Assembly: GCA_947624985.1 (NCBI GenBank)
Contig: CANQMO010000006.1
Location: 42,238 to 106,237 of the forward strand
Direction of reading: 5' to 3'
Source of the DNA: an uncultured Oscillospiraceae bacterium
GTDB lineage: Bacteria; Bacillota; Clostridia; Oscillospirales; Oscillospiraceae
DNA: 64,000 bases
In this document: positions 1 through 10,028 of the stretch, one piece after another
Position numbering within the stretch: the first letter of the stretch is position 1
Layout: each line of letters begins with the position of its first letter
Program-made: the position numbers and the translations under genes
Notes under the pieces: model-generated
The model's input: the letters and a program-made list of their open reading frames with translations, nothing else
Databases searched by the model: none
What the model was told of the DNA's origin: nothing

Positions 1-89
1 CCCAGGATACCGTCGTCGATGAGGGCGGTCTCCGTCTCAAAATCCACGTCCGGGCGCAGGTCCTGCAATATTTCCATCAGATCTTCCAT
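1..89 (-). CDS. acyl carrier protein (DltC-like), partial at window edge
   Basis: Minus-strand reading from ATG at 89: MEDLMEILQDLRPDVDFETETALIDDGIL, typical N-terminus of ACP/DltC-like proteins; runs off the window. Confidence 0.65.
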   Translation of the reverse strand, partial: MEDLMEILQDLRPDVDFETETALIDDGIL

Positions 90-123
90 TGTTATCGTTC
101 CTCCTCCGAAATGGATGGTATGG

Positions 124-720
124 TCAGTTTTGGCCGGTGAGCTTTTTCTCCTGCTCCAGCAGGTACCGGCCGCGCTCCCTGAGCCGCCGGGCGGGAATGC
201 CCGCGTACACGCCCCAGGGCTCCGTGGAGCGGTTGATGAGGCTCATGGCGCCGAAGGAACAGCCCTCCGCCATGCGCACGCCGGGCAGCACCACGCAGCC
301 GGCGCCCAAAATGACGTGTTTTTCCATGGTGATGGGCGCCGATATCTCACGCCGGAAGGCGGCGGGGACGGTGGGGTTCGTAAGGCACACGCCGGAGTAG
401 TCGTCGCTGGTGGCGTACAGGGTGCAGCGGGAGCTCATGCCGGCGAAGTCGCATATGGTCACGCCGGCCTTACCGGCGTAAAGCTCGCAGTTGGAGCTTA
501 TATGCACATAGCTGCCCACGGTGATCGCGCCGTTCAAGATGGTGAAATCGTCGATGAGCACATGGCTGCCCAGACTGATCTGCTCCGGGGTATAGATACG
601 GCAGGTACGGCTGACCAGCACCTGGCGGCCCAGGGCCTTGAAGCCCATCTCCTGGAGCTCTTTTTTACTGTAATAGGGGTCCAGCTTCATGGCGCACACC
701 TCTTTTGCGTATCTTAGCAC
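124..720 (-). CDS. hexapeptide-repeat (left-handed beta-helix) O-acyltransferase
   Basis: Hexapeptide-like pattern (ISLGSHVLIDDFTILNGAITVGSYVHISSNCELYAG); directly upstream of ACP on the same strand. Confidence 0.8.
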   Translation of the reverse strand: MLRYAKEVCAMKLDPYYSKKELQEMGFKALGRQVLVSRTCRIYTPEQISLGSHVLIDDFTILNGAITVGSYVHISSNCELYAGKAGVTICDFAGMSSRCTLYATSDDYSGVCLTNPTVPAAFRREISAPITMEKHVILGAGCVVLPGVRMAEGCSFGAMSLINRSTEPWGVYAGIPARRLRERGRYLLEQEKKLTGQN

Positions 721-742
721 ACTCCCCCGGCAGTTGCAACCG

Positions 743-1558
743 TCAAAACACCAGCCCTGTACTCAAAGGGTACTCATAATACTCCGCTCCGGCCAGGCCG
801 TAGATACGCCCGGCGAAGCACAGCGTCCCGTCCCCGCCGAACCATATCCGATCGGTCTGGGTGTTGTCGGGTGAGGTGGTACGGTCCCGCTGGCCCTGGA
901 AAAACGCCGCGTCGGCGATCCCCTCGCCGGTGCCGAACTGGCGGGTGAACTCGTCGCCCAGCAGGGCCTGCTGCAAATTTCTGAGCTCGTTTTCGTCCTG
1001 GCCCAGCAGCGCCAGAAGCTCCGGCCCTGTCAGCGCCTGGCCGGAGAGCAGGTCCAGATTGTAGGGCGTGTACTCCGTCCAGTCATTGGGCCCGCCCTGG
1101 ATCATCACCACGCTCAGTATCCGCCCGCCGGCGCCCTTGGCGGCCTCATAGTGAAGATCACACAGGGGGTCCTCCGCCACGGAGGAAAACGCGCTGTCGA
1201 TGGCGGCGTTTATCTCCTCCGCGCCGGGGCAGTCCAGCGTGATCCGGGGCAGCGCATGCCCGCCCGGCTGCGGGGCCTCCACGCACTCGTCCACGGTCAG
1301 GGCGGTGAAGTCGGGCAGGTCCGCCGGGGCGGGCACGTCCTCGGTGGAGATGGTGCCGTCGCCTATGGCGGCGCCCTCCCCGTAGGCCGGGTCCTCCGGC
1401 GCGTTCTGGGGCGCCATGGGGTCCTCCGGATCGGGCGTGACGGCCGCGCCGCCGCCCTCGATCTGCCGGCGGATGTCCGTCAGCGCGTCCTCCACGCCGC
1501 ACGCCGCCAGCAGGCACACGCACAGCGCCAGCGCAAGGATGGGGATATATCGTCTCAT
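743..1558 (-). CDS. hypothetical lipoprotein
   Basis: Start at 1558 gives MRRYIPILALALCVCLLAACGVED with a lipobox (LAAC); the longer upstream ORF start overlaps mutY. Confidence 0.7.
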   Translation of the reverse strand: MRRYIPILALALCVCLLAACGVEDALTDIRRQIEGGGAAVTPDPEDPMAPQNAPEDPAYGEGAAIGDGTISTEDVPAPADLPDFTALTVDECVEAPQPGGHALPRITLDCPGAEEINAAIDSAFSSVAEDPLCDLHYEAAKGAGGRILSVVMIQGGPNDWTEYTPYNLDLLSGQALTGPELLALLGQDENELRNLQQALLGDEFTRQFGTGEGIADAAFFQGQRDRTTSPDNTQTDRIWFGGDGTLCFAGRIYGLAGAEYYEYPLSTGLVF

Positions 1559-1575
1559 GAAAGAAAACTCCTTTC

Positions 1576-2622
1576 TCATTTCATAAGGGCTTTGTATGCC
1601 CGGAAAGCGGACGGGACGGGATAGCCCTCCGCCCGCTGGGCGCTGTCCGTCCAGACGAACCGGTCCGGCGCGGCGGCGCATTTTATATACCAGCCGGTCA
1701 TGTGCCACTCCAGGTGGGTGAAGATATGCACGGCCTGGCCGCAGGGGGCGGCCTCCTCCGGGGCGCAGCCCCAGGCCGCCGCCTGGCGGAGCGCTTGGCT
1801 CCGGGTGAGGGCGCCCTCCACATTGGGGAATTCCCACAGCCCGGCCAGCAGCCCCTTATCGGGCCGTCTGACCAGGGCGATACGCCCGTTCCGCTCCAGC
1901 AGGAACACCGTCCTGCGCTGGACCCGCCGGGGCGCCTTGTAAGGCATGACGGGCCAGTCCGTCTCCCGCCCGGCCCTGTGGGCGGCGCAGCGGTCCGCCA
2001 GCGGGCACGCCTCGCAGTCCGGGGTGCCCGGCAGGCACACCGTCTCTCCCAGCTCCATGAGGGCGGAGGTGAATTCCCCGCATTTCCCCCCCGCCGGGTA
2101 CTGCCGCCGCAGCGCCTCCCGGAAGGCGTCCTTCACCTTCCGCTCCCCAATGCTGTCCGCACAGCAGGTGAGCCGGGCGCAGATACGCAGCACGTTCCCG
2201 TCCACCGCGGGCTCCGGCAGGCCGAAGGCGATGGAGGCCACCGCTCCGGCGGTGTACTCTCCGACGCCCGGCAGGGACCGCAGGGCCTTCACATCCGCGG
2301 GAAGCGCCCCGCCGTACCGCTCCGTCACAAGAATGGCGGCCCGGCGCAGGTTCCGGGCCCGGGAGTAGTAGCCCAGACCCTCCCACAGCTTCAGCACCGC
2401 CTCCTCCGGGGCGGCGGCCAGATCCGCCAGGGTGGGCAGGGCGGCCATGAACCGCTCAAAGTATCCCCGGGCCGCCTCGATACGGGTCTGCTGGAGCATG
2501 ATCTCCGACACCCACACCCGATAGGGCGTCGGATCCCGCCGCCAGGGCAGATCCCGGGCGTTGGCCTCGTACCAGGGGACGAGGACCTCCGCCATCGTCT
2601 CCGGAAGCTTCTCCACGCGCAC
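1576..2622 (-). CDS. mutY: A/G-specific adenine DNA glycosylase
   Basis: HhH-GPD signature VSEIMLQQTRIEAARGYFERF, LPGVGEYTAGAVASIAFG, Fe-S ligands CLPGTPDCEACPLADRC. Confidence 0.95.
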   Translation of the reverse strand: MRVEKLPETMAEVLVPWYEANARDLPWRRDPTPYRVWVSEIMLQQTRIEAARGYFERFMAALPTLADLAAAPEEAVLKLWEGLGYYSRARNLRRAAILVTERYGGALPADVKALRSLPGVGEYTAGAVASIAFGLPEPAVDGNVLRICARLTCCADSIGERKVKDAFREALRRQYPAGGKCGEFTSALMELGETVCLPGTPDCEACPLADRCAAHRAGRETDWPVMPYKAPRRVQRRTVFLLERNGRIALVRRPDKGLLAGLWEFPNVEGALTRSQALRQAAAWGCAPEEAAPCGQAVHIFTHLEWHMTGWYIKCAAAPDRFVWTDSAQRAEGYPVPSAFRAYKALMK

Positions 2623-2746
2623 CCCCCTTTCCCGTCCCTATTAAATCACGTCCGCTCCGTCCGGTCAAGCGGGATACGGGCGGGCCGGGTCCGTATCTGC
2701 GCAAAAAGCGGCCCGGCGGAGGGCCCGGATTTGTGCAATTCGGCGG

Positions 2747-2775
2747 TTGACAAAACCCGGCGGCAACTGTATCAT
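2747..2775 (+). promoter_or_regulatory. sigma70-type promoter of permease leader
   Basis: TTGACA-17-TATCAT. Confidence 0.6.
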
Positions 2776-2826
2776 TTTCAGATAGTGAACCACAATATGC
2801 AGTGTCTTTTTACCGATTCGCTTTCC

Positions 2827-2892
2827 GTCGGCAAGGCGCGACAGAACGATCCTTTACCTGGTCTCTTGCCGAACTGGCAGGGGCTTTTTTTT
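2827..2892 (+). promoter_or_regulatory. transcription attenuator-like leader upstream of nucleobase permease
   Basis: Terminator stem CTCTTGCC/GGCAGGGG followed by CTTTTTTTT; the 5' arm CTTGCCGA is also perfectly complementary to upstream TCGGCAAG (2829-2836). Confidence 0.6.
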
Positions 2893-2936
2893 CTGCCCAT
2901 TCATCCACAAAATCATACATATAAAAGGAGAGAGCG

Positions 2937-4304
2937 ATGAATCTTATCTATGGGATCAAGGACAAGCCGAAATTTGGCCAGGTCGTGCTGTTCGCCATCC
3001 AGCAGCTTCTGGCGATCATGGCCGCCACCATCGCGGTGCCAGCCGTTGTCAACTCCGGCTGCGGCACGGCGCTGACCGCCTCCGCCGCCATCTTTGGCGC
3101 CGGTATGGGCACCTTCGTGTACCTGATTTTCACCAAGAGTGCCAGCCCCGTGTTTCTGGGGTCCTCCTTCGCGTTCATCGGCTCCATGATGAGCGCCTTT
3201 TCCGGCGCGGCCAGTATGGCGGTGGGCTACTGGGGCCTGATCATCGGCGCGTTTATGGCGGGCGCGGTGTATGTGGTGCTGGCCATCGTCATCAAGGTCT
3301 GCGGCGTGGCGTGGATCAACAAGCTCATGCCCCCGGTCATCATCGGGCCCACCGTGGCCATCATCGGTCTGTCTCTGGCGGGCAACGCCGTGGGCGATCT
3401 GACCAGCTCCAGCGTGGAGGGCGGCTCGGTCTATGTGGCCATCGTCTGCGGCCTGGTGACCCTGGCGGCCACCATCCTGGCCTCCACCTACGGCAAGAAG
3501 ATGGTCCGCATGGTCCCCTTCATCATCGGCATCCTGGCCGGCTACGCCTGCGCCAGCCTGTTCGCTCTGCTGGGCTACACCACCGGCAACCCGGCGTTCA
3601 AGGTCATCAATTATGACGCTCTGGCCAATGTGGGCTTCGTGGCGGCTCCCGACTTTACCTTCCTGCTGGGCGGCAGTCTCAAGGACATCACCCCCACTTA
3701 TCTTCTCACCCTGTTCACCGCCTATGTACCGGTGGCCTTCGTGGTGTTCGCGGAGCATTTGGCGGACCACAAGAACCTGAGCTCCATCATCGGCACCGAC
3801 CTGCTGGAGACGCCCGGCCTGACCCGGACCCTGCTGGGCGACGGTGTGGGCTCCATGGTGGGCGCGGTCTTTGGCGGCTGCCCCAATACCACCTACGGCG
3901 AGTCCATCGCCTGCGTGGCCATCACCCGCAACGCCTCCACCGTCAGTATCTGGGGCGCGGCGGTGCTGTGTATCATCGTCAGCTTCATCTCCCCGCTGAT
4001 GGCCTTTTTGCAGACCATCCCCTCCTGCGTCATGGGCGGCGTGTGCGTGGCGCTGTACGGCTTCATCGCCATGAGCGGCTTCAAAATGCTCCAGGGCGTG
4101 GACCTGAACAAGAACCGCAACCTGTTCGTGGCGTCCATCATCTTCATCACCGGCGTGGGCGGCCTGTCCGTCAGCTTCGGCGCGGTGGAGATCCGTACCG
4201 TGGCCTGCTCCCTGATCCTGGGTATCCTGGCCAATGTGATGCTCTCCAAGGAGAAGGACGAGCAGACGGTCCCGGCGGAGAACGGAACGGAAGGGACGAA
4301 ATGA
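2937..4304 (+). CDS. uracil/xanthine permease family (NCS2, UraA-like)
   Basis: NCS2 features (QQLLAIMAATIAVPAVV, GSSFAFIGSM, GGCPNTTYGE). Confidence 0.9.
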   Translation: MNLIYGIKDKPKFGQVVLFAIQQLLAIMAATIAVPAVVNSGCGTALTASAAIFGAGMGTFVYLIFTKSASPVFLGSSFAFIGSMMSAFSGAASMAVGYWGLIIGAFMAGAVYVVLAIVIKVCGVAWINKLMPPVIIGPTVAIIGLSLAGNAVGDLTSSSVEGGSVYVAIVCGLVTLAATILASTYGKKMVRMVPFIIGILAGYACASLFALLGYTTGNPAFKVINYDALANVGFVAAPDFTFLLGGSLKDITPTYLLTLFTAYVPVAFVVFAEHLADHKNLSSIIGTDLLETPGLTRTLLGDGVGSMVGAVFGGCPNTTYGESIACVAITRNASTVSIWGAAVLCIIVSFISPLMAFLQTIPSCVMGGVCVALYGFIAMSGFKMLQGVDLNKNRNLFVASIIFITGVGGLSVSFGAVEIRTVACSLILGILANVMLSKEKDEQTVPAENGTEGTK

Positions 4305-4394
4305 GTTCCCCGGTCCGGCCCGCTGGCCAGACCCGGCAGAGTATGATATAATGGCCAGCGGCGACATGCCGCTGGCCATTTTCAGGAGGATCAC

Positions 4395-5105
4395 ATGCTG
4401 GAGGAAAGACGGCTCATCGAGCCCATTGCCCATATCGAGACGGACCTGTCCACCAAGTTCGGCCTGCCCCGGCAGAGCGGACTGGCGCCGGCCCTGCGGG
4501 CCCGGATGGTGTTTGGACCGAAATACCGGGACCCGGTGGCCTTCCGGGGGCTGGAGGGTTTTTCCCATATCTGGCTGATCTGGGGCTTTTCGGCCAACGA
4601 GCGGGACGGCTTTGCCGCCACGGTGAAGCCCCCCAGACTGGGAGGCAACAGGCGCATGGGCGTTTTTGCCACCCGGTCCCCCTACCGGCCCAACGGTCTG
4701 GGGCTGTCCTGCGTGGAGCTCGTGGCGCTCACGCGGGACGAGAAGCTGGGCCCGGTGCTGACCGTTGCCGGCGCGGATCTGATGGACGGCACGCCCATCT
4801 ATGACGTGAAGCCTTATCTGCCCTATACCGACAGCCGTCCCGGGGCGGTGGGCGGCTTCGCGGAGGATGTGCTGGACTACGCTCTGGAGGTGGATTTCCC
4901 TCCGGCGCTGCTCTCGCGCATACCGGAGGACAGGCGGGAGGCGCTGCTGGAGCTGCTGGCCCAGGACCCCCGCCCGGCCTACATCGACGATCCCGCCCGG
5001 CGGTACGGGTTCAACTATCTCACATTCGACGTGCGCTTCACCGTGGCGGACGGCCGGCTGACGGTGGTGGACGTTGTAGACCTGCAAAAGGAGAACGCTC
5101 TATGA
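4395..5105 (+). CDS. trmO: tRNA (N6-threonylcarbamoyladenosine(37)-N6)-methyltransferase TrmO family (YaeB/TsaA)
   Basis: Motifs FSHIWLIWGF, GVFATRSPYRPNGLGLSCVEL; AGGAGG ribosome-binding site. Confidence 0.9.
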   Translation: MLEERRLIEPIAHIETDLSTKFGLPRQSGLAPALRARMVFGPKYRDPVAFRGLEGFSHIWLIWGFSANERDGFAATVKPPRLGGNRRMGVFATRSPYRPNGLGLSCVELVALTRDEKLGPVLTVAGADLMDGTPIYDVKPYLPYTDSRPGAVGGFAEDVLDYALEVDFPPALLSRIPEDRREALLELLAQDPRPAYIDDPARRYGFNYLTFDVRFTVADGRLTVVDVVDLQKENAL

Positions 5106-5371
5106 AAGCCATCGTATCCGTATTTTCCAAGGACCGTATCGGTATCATCGCGGACGTTTGCACGGTGCTGGCCCGGATGAAGGTGAACGTGCTGGACCTG
5201 AGCCAGACCATCATGGACGGGGTGTTCACCATGGTCATGCTGGTGGACACCGCCACCTCCGCGCTGACCTTCGACCAGATCCAGACCACCCTGACCGAAC
5301 AGGGCCGGGCCATGGACCTGAACATCCGTATCCAGCGCAAGGACATCTTCGACGCCATGCACCAGATATAA
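5102..5371 (+). CDS. ACT domain-containing protein (UPF0237 type)
   Basis: MKAIVSVFSKDRIGIIADVCTVLARMKVNVLDLSQTIMDGVFTM; overlaps trmO stop. Confidence 0.9.
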   Translation: MKAIVSVFSKDRIGIIADVCTVLARMKVNVLDLSQTIMDGVFTMVMLVDTATSALTFDQIQTTLTEQGRAMDLNIRIQRKDIFDAMHQI

Positions 5372-5392
5372 TGATCATTACGAGGTGACGGC

Positions 5393-6751
5393 ATGCTGAA
5401 CACCATAGACATTTTACAGACTCTGGACATGCTGGACCGGCAACATCTGGACATCCGCACGGTCACCATGGGTGTGAATCTGCTGGACTGCGCCGGCGGG
5501 GACATCGACGCCTGCGCCCGGCGCGTCTACGATAAGATATGCCGCCGGGCGGAGAAGCTGCTGCCTGTGACAAGGGGTATCGAGGCGGAGCTCGGCATCC
5601 CCATCGTCAACAAGCGTATCTCCGTGACCCCCATCGCCATGGTGGCCCAGGCCAGCGGCGCCGCGGACTATACCCCCGTGGCCATGGCCATGGACCGGGC
5701 GGCCAAGACCTGCGGCGTGGACTTCATCGGCGGGTTCTCCGCCCTGGTGCAAAAGGGCTTCACCGACGGGGACCGGAAGCTGGTGGAGAGCATCCCCCGG
5801 GCCCTGGCGGAGACGGATCTGGTGTGCGCCAGCGTGAACGTGGGCTCCACCAAGGCGGGTATCAACATGGACGCGGTGGCGGCCATGGGCCGGATCGTGA
5901 AGGCCACCGCCGCCGCCACGGCGGACCGGGGCAGTATCGGCTGCGCCAAGCTGGTGGTGTTTTGCAACGCGGTGGAGGATAATCCCTTCATGGCCGGCGC
6001 CTTTCACGGGCCGGGAGAGCCGGAGTGCGCCGTCAATGTGGGCGTGTCCGGTCCCGGCGTGGTGTACAGCGCCTTGCAGGGGGTGCGGGGCAAGAGCTTT
6101 GACGAGGTGGCGGAGCTGGTGAAAAAGACCGCCTTCCGTATCACCCGCATGGGCCAGCTGGTGGCCCGGACGGCCTCGGAGCGGCTGGGGGTGCCCTTTG
6201 GGGTGGTGGACCTGTCCTTGGCGCCCACCCCGGCGGTGGGGGACAGCGTGGCCCGGATATTGGAGGAGATGGGCCTTGCGGTCTGCGGCGCCCACGGCAC
6301 CACGGCGGCTCTGGCCCTTTTGAACGACGCGGTGAAAAAGGGCGGCCTGATGGCCTCCGGCCGGGTGGGCGGCCTGTCCGGGGCCTTTATCCCGGTCAGC
6401 GAGGACGAGGGCATGATCGCCGCGGCCCGGGCCGGGACGCTGACGGTGGATAAGCTGGAGGCCATGACCAGCGTCTGCTCCGTGGGGCTGGACATGATCG
6501 CCGTGCCCGGGGACACCCCGGCGGAGACCATCGCCGCCATCATCGCCGACGAGGCGGCCATCGGCATGGTCAACAACAAGACCACCGCCGTGCGGCTCAT
6601 CCCCGCGGCGGGCTGCCGGGTGGGGGACAGCGTGGACTTCGGCGGACTTCTGGGCACCGCCCCCATCATGCCGGTCCACCCGGAGAGCGCCGCCGCCTTC
6701 ATCGCCCGGGGCGGACACATCCCCGCGCCTCTGCACAGCCTGAAAAATTGA
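5393..6751 (+). CDS. UPF0210/PFL-family protein (DUF711)
   Basis: [43 protein letters not shown]; adjacent ACT gene is the usual partner. Confidence 0.9.
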   Translation: MLNTIDILQTLDMLDRQHLDIRTVTMGVNLLDCAGGDIDACARRVYDKICRRAEKLLPVTRGIEAELGIPIVNKRISVTPIAMVAQASGAADYTPVAMAMDRAAKTCGVDFIGGFSALVQKGFTDGDRKLVESIPRALAETDLVCASVNVGSTKAGINMDAVAAMGRIVKATAAATADRGSIGCAKLVVFCNAVEDNPFMAGAFHGPGEPECAVNVGVSGPGVVYSALQGVRGKSFDEVAELVKKTAFRITRMGQLVARTASERLGVPFGVVDLSLAPTPAVGDSVARILEEMGLAVCGAHGTTAALALLNDAVKKGGLMASGRVGGLSGAFIPVSEDEGMIAAARAGTLTVDKLEAMTSVCSVGLDMIAVPGDTPAETIAAIIADEAAIGMVNNKTTAVRLIPAAGCRVGDSVDFGGLLGTAPIMPVHPESAAAFIARGGHIPAPLHSLKN

Positions 6752-6757
6752 AGAAAA

Positions 6758-6795
6758 AGCGGGCGTGCCACCCAGGGAGGCACGCCCGCTTCATT
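6758..6795. terminator. bidirectional rho-independent terminator
   Basis: AGCGGGCGTGCC/GGCACGCCCGCT hairpin between convergent genes. Confidence 0.8.
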
Positions 6796-6805
6796 TAATA
6801 ACCGG

Positions 6806-7393
6806 TCAGTCCAGCACGACCTGACTGAGCCACCGGGGGATCAGCGCACCGTCGGACGCGCCCTCCGGGCAGACGCCGGTCACACAGCCGAAAGACCCGT
6901 CGCCCGCTTTCAGCACATAATATACCGACTGCCCGTCGCTGTCGATCCAGTCCGCGAACAGGCTGCCGAGATCATCCGTGGCGAATCCCACGGCCTGGGG
7001 AACGGCGCCGCGCGCCAGGTCCGAGGCGGCGAACGCCTCCAGATCCGCCGGCATCGAAGTCCCCGCCGCCGCAAAGTACTCCGCCCCATAACGGTAGGCG
7101 GTGACGCGCGTGTTTCCCCTGACGAAGGTGACGGTGCGCGGGGCGTCCGGCCCGGCGACCTCCTCCGGGACCATGGTAAAGCCCTGGGGCAGATAAAACC
7201 GGCCCACGCCCTCCGCCACATATTCCTGGGGGGCGTTCGGGTCCGCCGTCTCGTTGGGAGCCGGCGTGCGCACGGCTTCGGCGGCCTCTTCCAGAGGCAT
7301 GGGGGCCGCCGCCGGTCCGCTGTCCTCGGCACATCCGCTCAGCAGCGCGCCGCACAGACAAAAAACCAACAGGATCGGGAGACTCTTTTTCAT
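6806..7393 (-). CDS. hypothetical lipoprotein
   Basis: MKKSLPILLVFCLCGALLSGCAEDS lipobox. Confidence 0.65.
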   Translation of the reverse strand: MKKSLPILLVFCLCGALLSGCAEDSGPAAAPMPLEEAAEAVRTPAPNETADPNAPQEYVAEGVGRFYLPQGFTMVPEEVAGPDAPRTVTFVRGNTRVTAYRYGAEYFAAAGTSMPADLEAFAASDLARGAVPQAVGFATDDLGSLFADWIDSDGQSVYYVLKAGDGSFGCVTGVCPEGASDGALIPRWLSQVVLD

Positions 7394-7578
7394 TCTGTAT
7401 CTCCTTTCCGGGACCGCAGGCCGCCGGATATGTCCGCATTATACAGCACAGGGGGATATTTGTAAATAATTTGGAAAAAGTTTCCTATTTTTGAAACATC
7501 ATGCGTATAATTTGCGGTGGTTTGGGACAGAATAGGCCGTGCAAGACCATTTAGTCTGATCGAAAAGGAGTCTTTTTC

Positions 7579-7791
7579 ATGGTCATCGACAGGATAGCTC
7601 TGATCCTTGCCATCATCGGCGGACTGAACTGGGGCAGCGTGGGTCTGTTCCGGTTCGATATCGTCGCGTGGATCTTTGGCGGGCAGACCAATCCGGTGAG
7701 CCGGGTGGTCTACACGCTGGTGGGTCTGGCGGCGCTGTGGTGCATTTCGCTGCTGTTCCGCGCCCGGGACGAGGCGGACGAAGAGGCGTAA
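7579..7791 (+). CDS. DUF378 family small membrane protein
   Basis: MVIDRIALILAIIGGLNWGSVGLFRFDIVAWIFGGQTNPVSRVVYTLVGLAALW. Confidence 0.9.
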   Translation: MVIDRIALILAIIGGLNWGSVGLFRFDIVAWIFGGQTNPVSRVVYTLVGLAALWCISLLFRARDEADEEA

Positions 7792-7854
7792 ATGCGCCGT
7801 AAAAATGAATGAGACCGGGGCCCGTCAGGGTCCCGGTCCGGTATATTTTGGGAT

Positions 7855-8274
7855 TCACTCGGTCTTGCCGTCCTCGCCGGTCAGCTCGAACTCCAGGGTC
7901 TCGCCGCAGGCGGGACAGTCGATGGAGCCCTGGGCCAGATCGCTCTCGCTGAAAGTCACGGTCTCGCCGCAGGCGGGGCACTTGACGTCGTAATAGACGG
8001 TCTTGCCGTCCCAGTCCTCGATCTCCAGGTCCTCGTTGTCCTCGTCGTCCGGCTGGCCGAAGAGGATATCCTCCACATCGGACAGATCGTCGCTGACGGC
8101 GTCCAGCCCGTCGGCGAGCTCCGCTACGTCCCCGGCCAGGTCCTCCTGATCCAGCGCCAGATCCTCCAGCACGTCTAGGATGGCGGCCAGCAGCTTGCCC
8201 TCTTTGGTAGCGGCGTCTATGCCGTAGCCCTCGGCCAGGCCCTTCAGGTACGCGACTTTTTCAGAAGTGGTCAT
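7855..8274 (-). CDS. CD1247-type N-terminal domain protein with zinc ribbon
   Basis: MTTSEKVAYLKGLAEGYGID plus CPACGETVTF...CPACGETLEF; adjacent to efp. Confidence 0.75.
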   Translation of the reverse strand: MTTSEKVAYLKGLAEGYGIDAATKEGKLLAAILDVLEDLALDQEDLAGDVAELADGLDAVSDDLSDVEDILFGQPDDEDNEDLEIEDWDGKTVYYDVKCPACGETVTFSESDLAQGSIDCPACGETLEFELTGEDGKTE

Positions 8275-8324
8275 AATGGCAAAAGCCTCCTTAAATGGGT
8301 CAGCTTATCCGCGGGCGCGAAGGC

Positions 8325-8888
8325 TCAGCCCTTGGCCCGGCCCAGATATTCGCCGGTGCGGGTGTCGATCTCGATGCGCTCGCCGGGCTCGATGAACAGC
8401 GGGACCTTGATCTCCGCGCCGGTCTCCAGGGTGGCGGGCTTGGTGGCGTTGGTGGCCGTGTTGCCGGCGAAGCCCGGGTCGGTCTCGGTGATCTCCAGGG
8501 TGACGAAGTTGGGGGGATCCACGGCGAACACCACGCCCTTGTAGGAGCTGATGGTGCAGACCTCGTTCTCCTTGACGAAGCGGAAGCCGTCGGACAGCTT
8601 GCTCTTGTCGATGGGGACGAGCTCATAGGTCTCGCCGTCCATGAAGTAGTAGATATCGCCGTCGGCATAGCTGTATTCCATGTTCTTGCGCTCCACATAG
8701 GCGTTTTCGAACTTCTGGGTGGGGTTGAAGGAGGTCTCCACCACGGCGCCGGTGATGACGTTCTTCATCTTGGTGCGCACAAAGGGGGAGCCCTTGCCGG
8801 GCTTGACGTGCTGGAACTCGATGACCTGCATGACCTGGCCGTCCATCTCGAAGGTCACGCCGTTGCGGAATTCGCCTGCTGAAATCAT
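8325..8888 (-). CDS. efp: elongation factor P
   Basis: [40 protein letters not shown]. Confidence 0.97.
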   Translation of the reverse strand: MISAGEFRNGVTFEMDGQVMQVIEFQHVKPGKGSPFVRTKMKNVITGAVVETSFNPTQKFENAYVERKNMEYSYADGDIYYFMDGETYELVPIDKSKLSDGFRFVKENEVCTISSYKGVVFAVDPPNFVTLEITETDPGFAGNTATNATKPATLETGAEIKVPLFIEPGERIEIDTRTGEYLGRAKG

Positions 8889-8965
8889 ATATTCATCCTC
8901 CGTTTGAGTGTTTGTTTCAACAACAAATCATTGTACAATAATTTTTCCTCTTTGACAACCCTCTT

Positions 8966-10027
8966 TTAGAGGATAATGAGCTCCCTGGGGGCCTTTGTCA
9001 GGTCCTCGGCGCCCCCGTCGCGGAGCCACAGCATATCCTCGATACGCACGCCGAACCGTCCGGGCAGGTAAATGCCCGGCTCCGCGGAGATCACCGCGCC
9101 CTCCGGCAGAGGCTCGTTGTTGCCCGGCCGGGCGCCCGGGTCCTCGTGTATCTCCAGACCGAGACTGTGGCCGAAGCTGTGGCCGAAATATTCCCCATAG
9201 CCCGCGTCCTCGATGACCTTCCGGGCGGCGCCGTCCACAGCCTGACCGGTGACGCCGGGGGCGGCGGCGGCGATACCCGCCTGCTGGGCGGCCAGCACGG
9301 TGTCGTAGACCCGGCGCATATCGTCCGTGGCGTGGCCCACCGCCACGGTGCGGGTCATGTCAGAGCAGTAGCCGTTGTACAGCGTGCCGAAGTCCATGGT
9401 CACGAAGTCGCCGTCCCGGATCACGTTGTCCCCGGGCACCCCGTGGGGCATGCTGCTCCGTGCCCCGGCCACCACGATGGGGTCGAAGGAGTTGCCCTCG
9501 CCGCCGTATTTGTACATCCGGTACACAAGCTCCGCGGCCACTTCCTTTTCCGTAAGGCCCGGGCGGATAAGGCCCAGCACCTCGTCCAGGGCCTTTTCCG
9601 CGATCCGCTGGGCGGCGACGATGGCGTCCACCTCGTCCCGGTCCTTTCTGGCCCGCAGGTCCCCCAGGACGCTCCCGGCGTCCGCCAGGGGCACGCCCAC
9701 GGCCTTTTCCAGCCGGTCCCACTGGCTATGGCTGAGCCGGTCCGGCAGAGCGCCGGCCTTTTCAAAGCCGTTTTGGGCGAATATCTCCCCCAGGAGCCGG
9801 CTGAGGCCCCGGTCCTTGCCGACGCACAGCACCTCCATATCCCGGATGGCCTTTTCGGCCGCCTCCACATACCGGGAGTCGGTGATCACCCAGGCCCTGT
9901 CGCGGCCGATGACGGCGGCGCCGTCGTCGATGTGGAAGCCGCAGGCGTAGCGTATGCTGACCGGGTCCGTCACCACCAGGGCGGGCAGGGCGCCAAGGGC
10001 CTGCTGTATCTTCTTTACATGTGACAT
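8966..10027 (-). CDS. Xaa-Pro aminopeptidase (M24)
   Basis: M24 motifs MDFGTLYNGYCSDMTRT, GHSFGHSLGLEIHEDPGARP, SAEPGIYLPGRFGVRIED. Confidence 0.95.
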   Translation of the reverse strand: MSHVKKIQQALGALPALVVTDPVSIRYACGFHIDDGAAVIGRDRAWVITDSRYVEAAEKAIRDMEVLCVGKDRGLSRLLGEIFAQNGFEKAGALPDRLSHSQWDRLEKAVGVPLADAGSVLGDLRARKDRDEVDAIVAAQRIAEKALDEVLGLIRPGLTEKEVAAELVYRMYKYGGEGNSFDPIVVAGARSSMPHGVPGDNVIRDGDFVTMDFGTLYNGYCSDMTRTVAVGHATDDMRRVYDTVLAAQQAGIAAAAPGVTGQAVDGAARKVIEDAGYGEYFGHSFGHSLGLEIHEDPGARPGNNEPLPEGAVISAEPGIYLPGRFGVRIEDMLWLRDGGAEDLTKAPRELIIL

Positions 10028-10028
10028 A

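Noticed and set aside
2913-5087. 724-aa minus-strand ORF
   Set aside because: Antisense to the well-supported permease, trmO and ACT genes; low-complexity His/Gly/Asp/Arg composition typical of spurious ORFs in GC-rich DNA.
7441-7578. Candidate riboswitch upstream of the DUF378 gene
   Set aside because: AT-rich promoter-like sequence only; no conserved aptamer blocks or terminator found.
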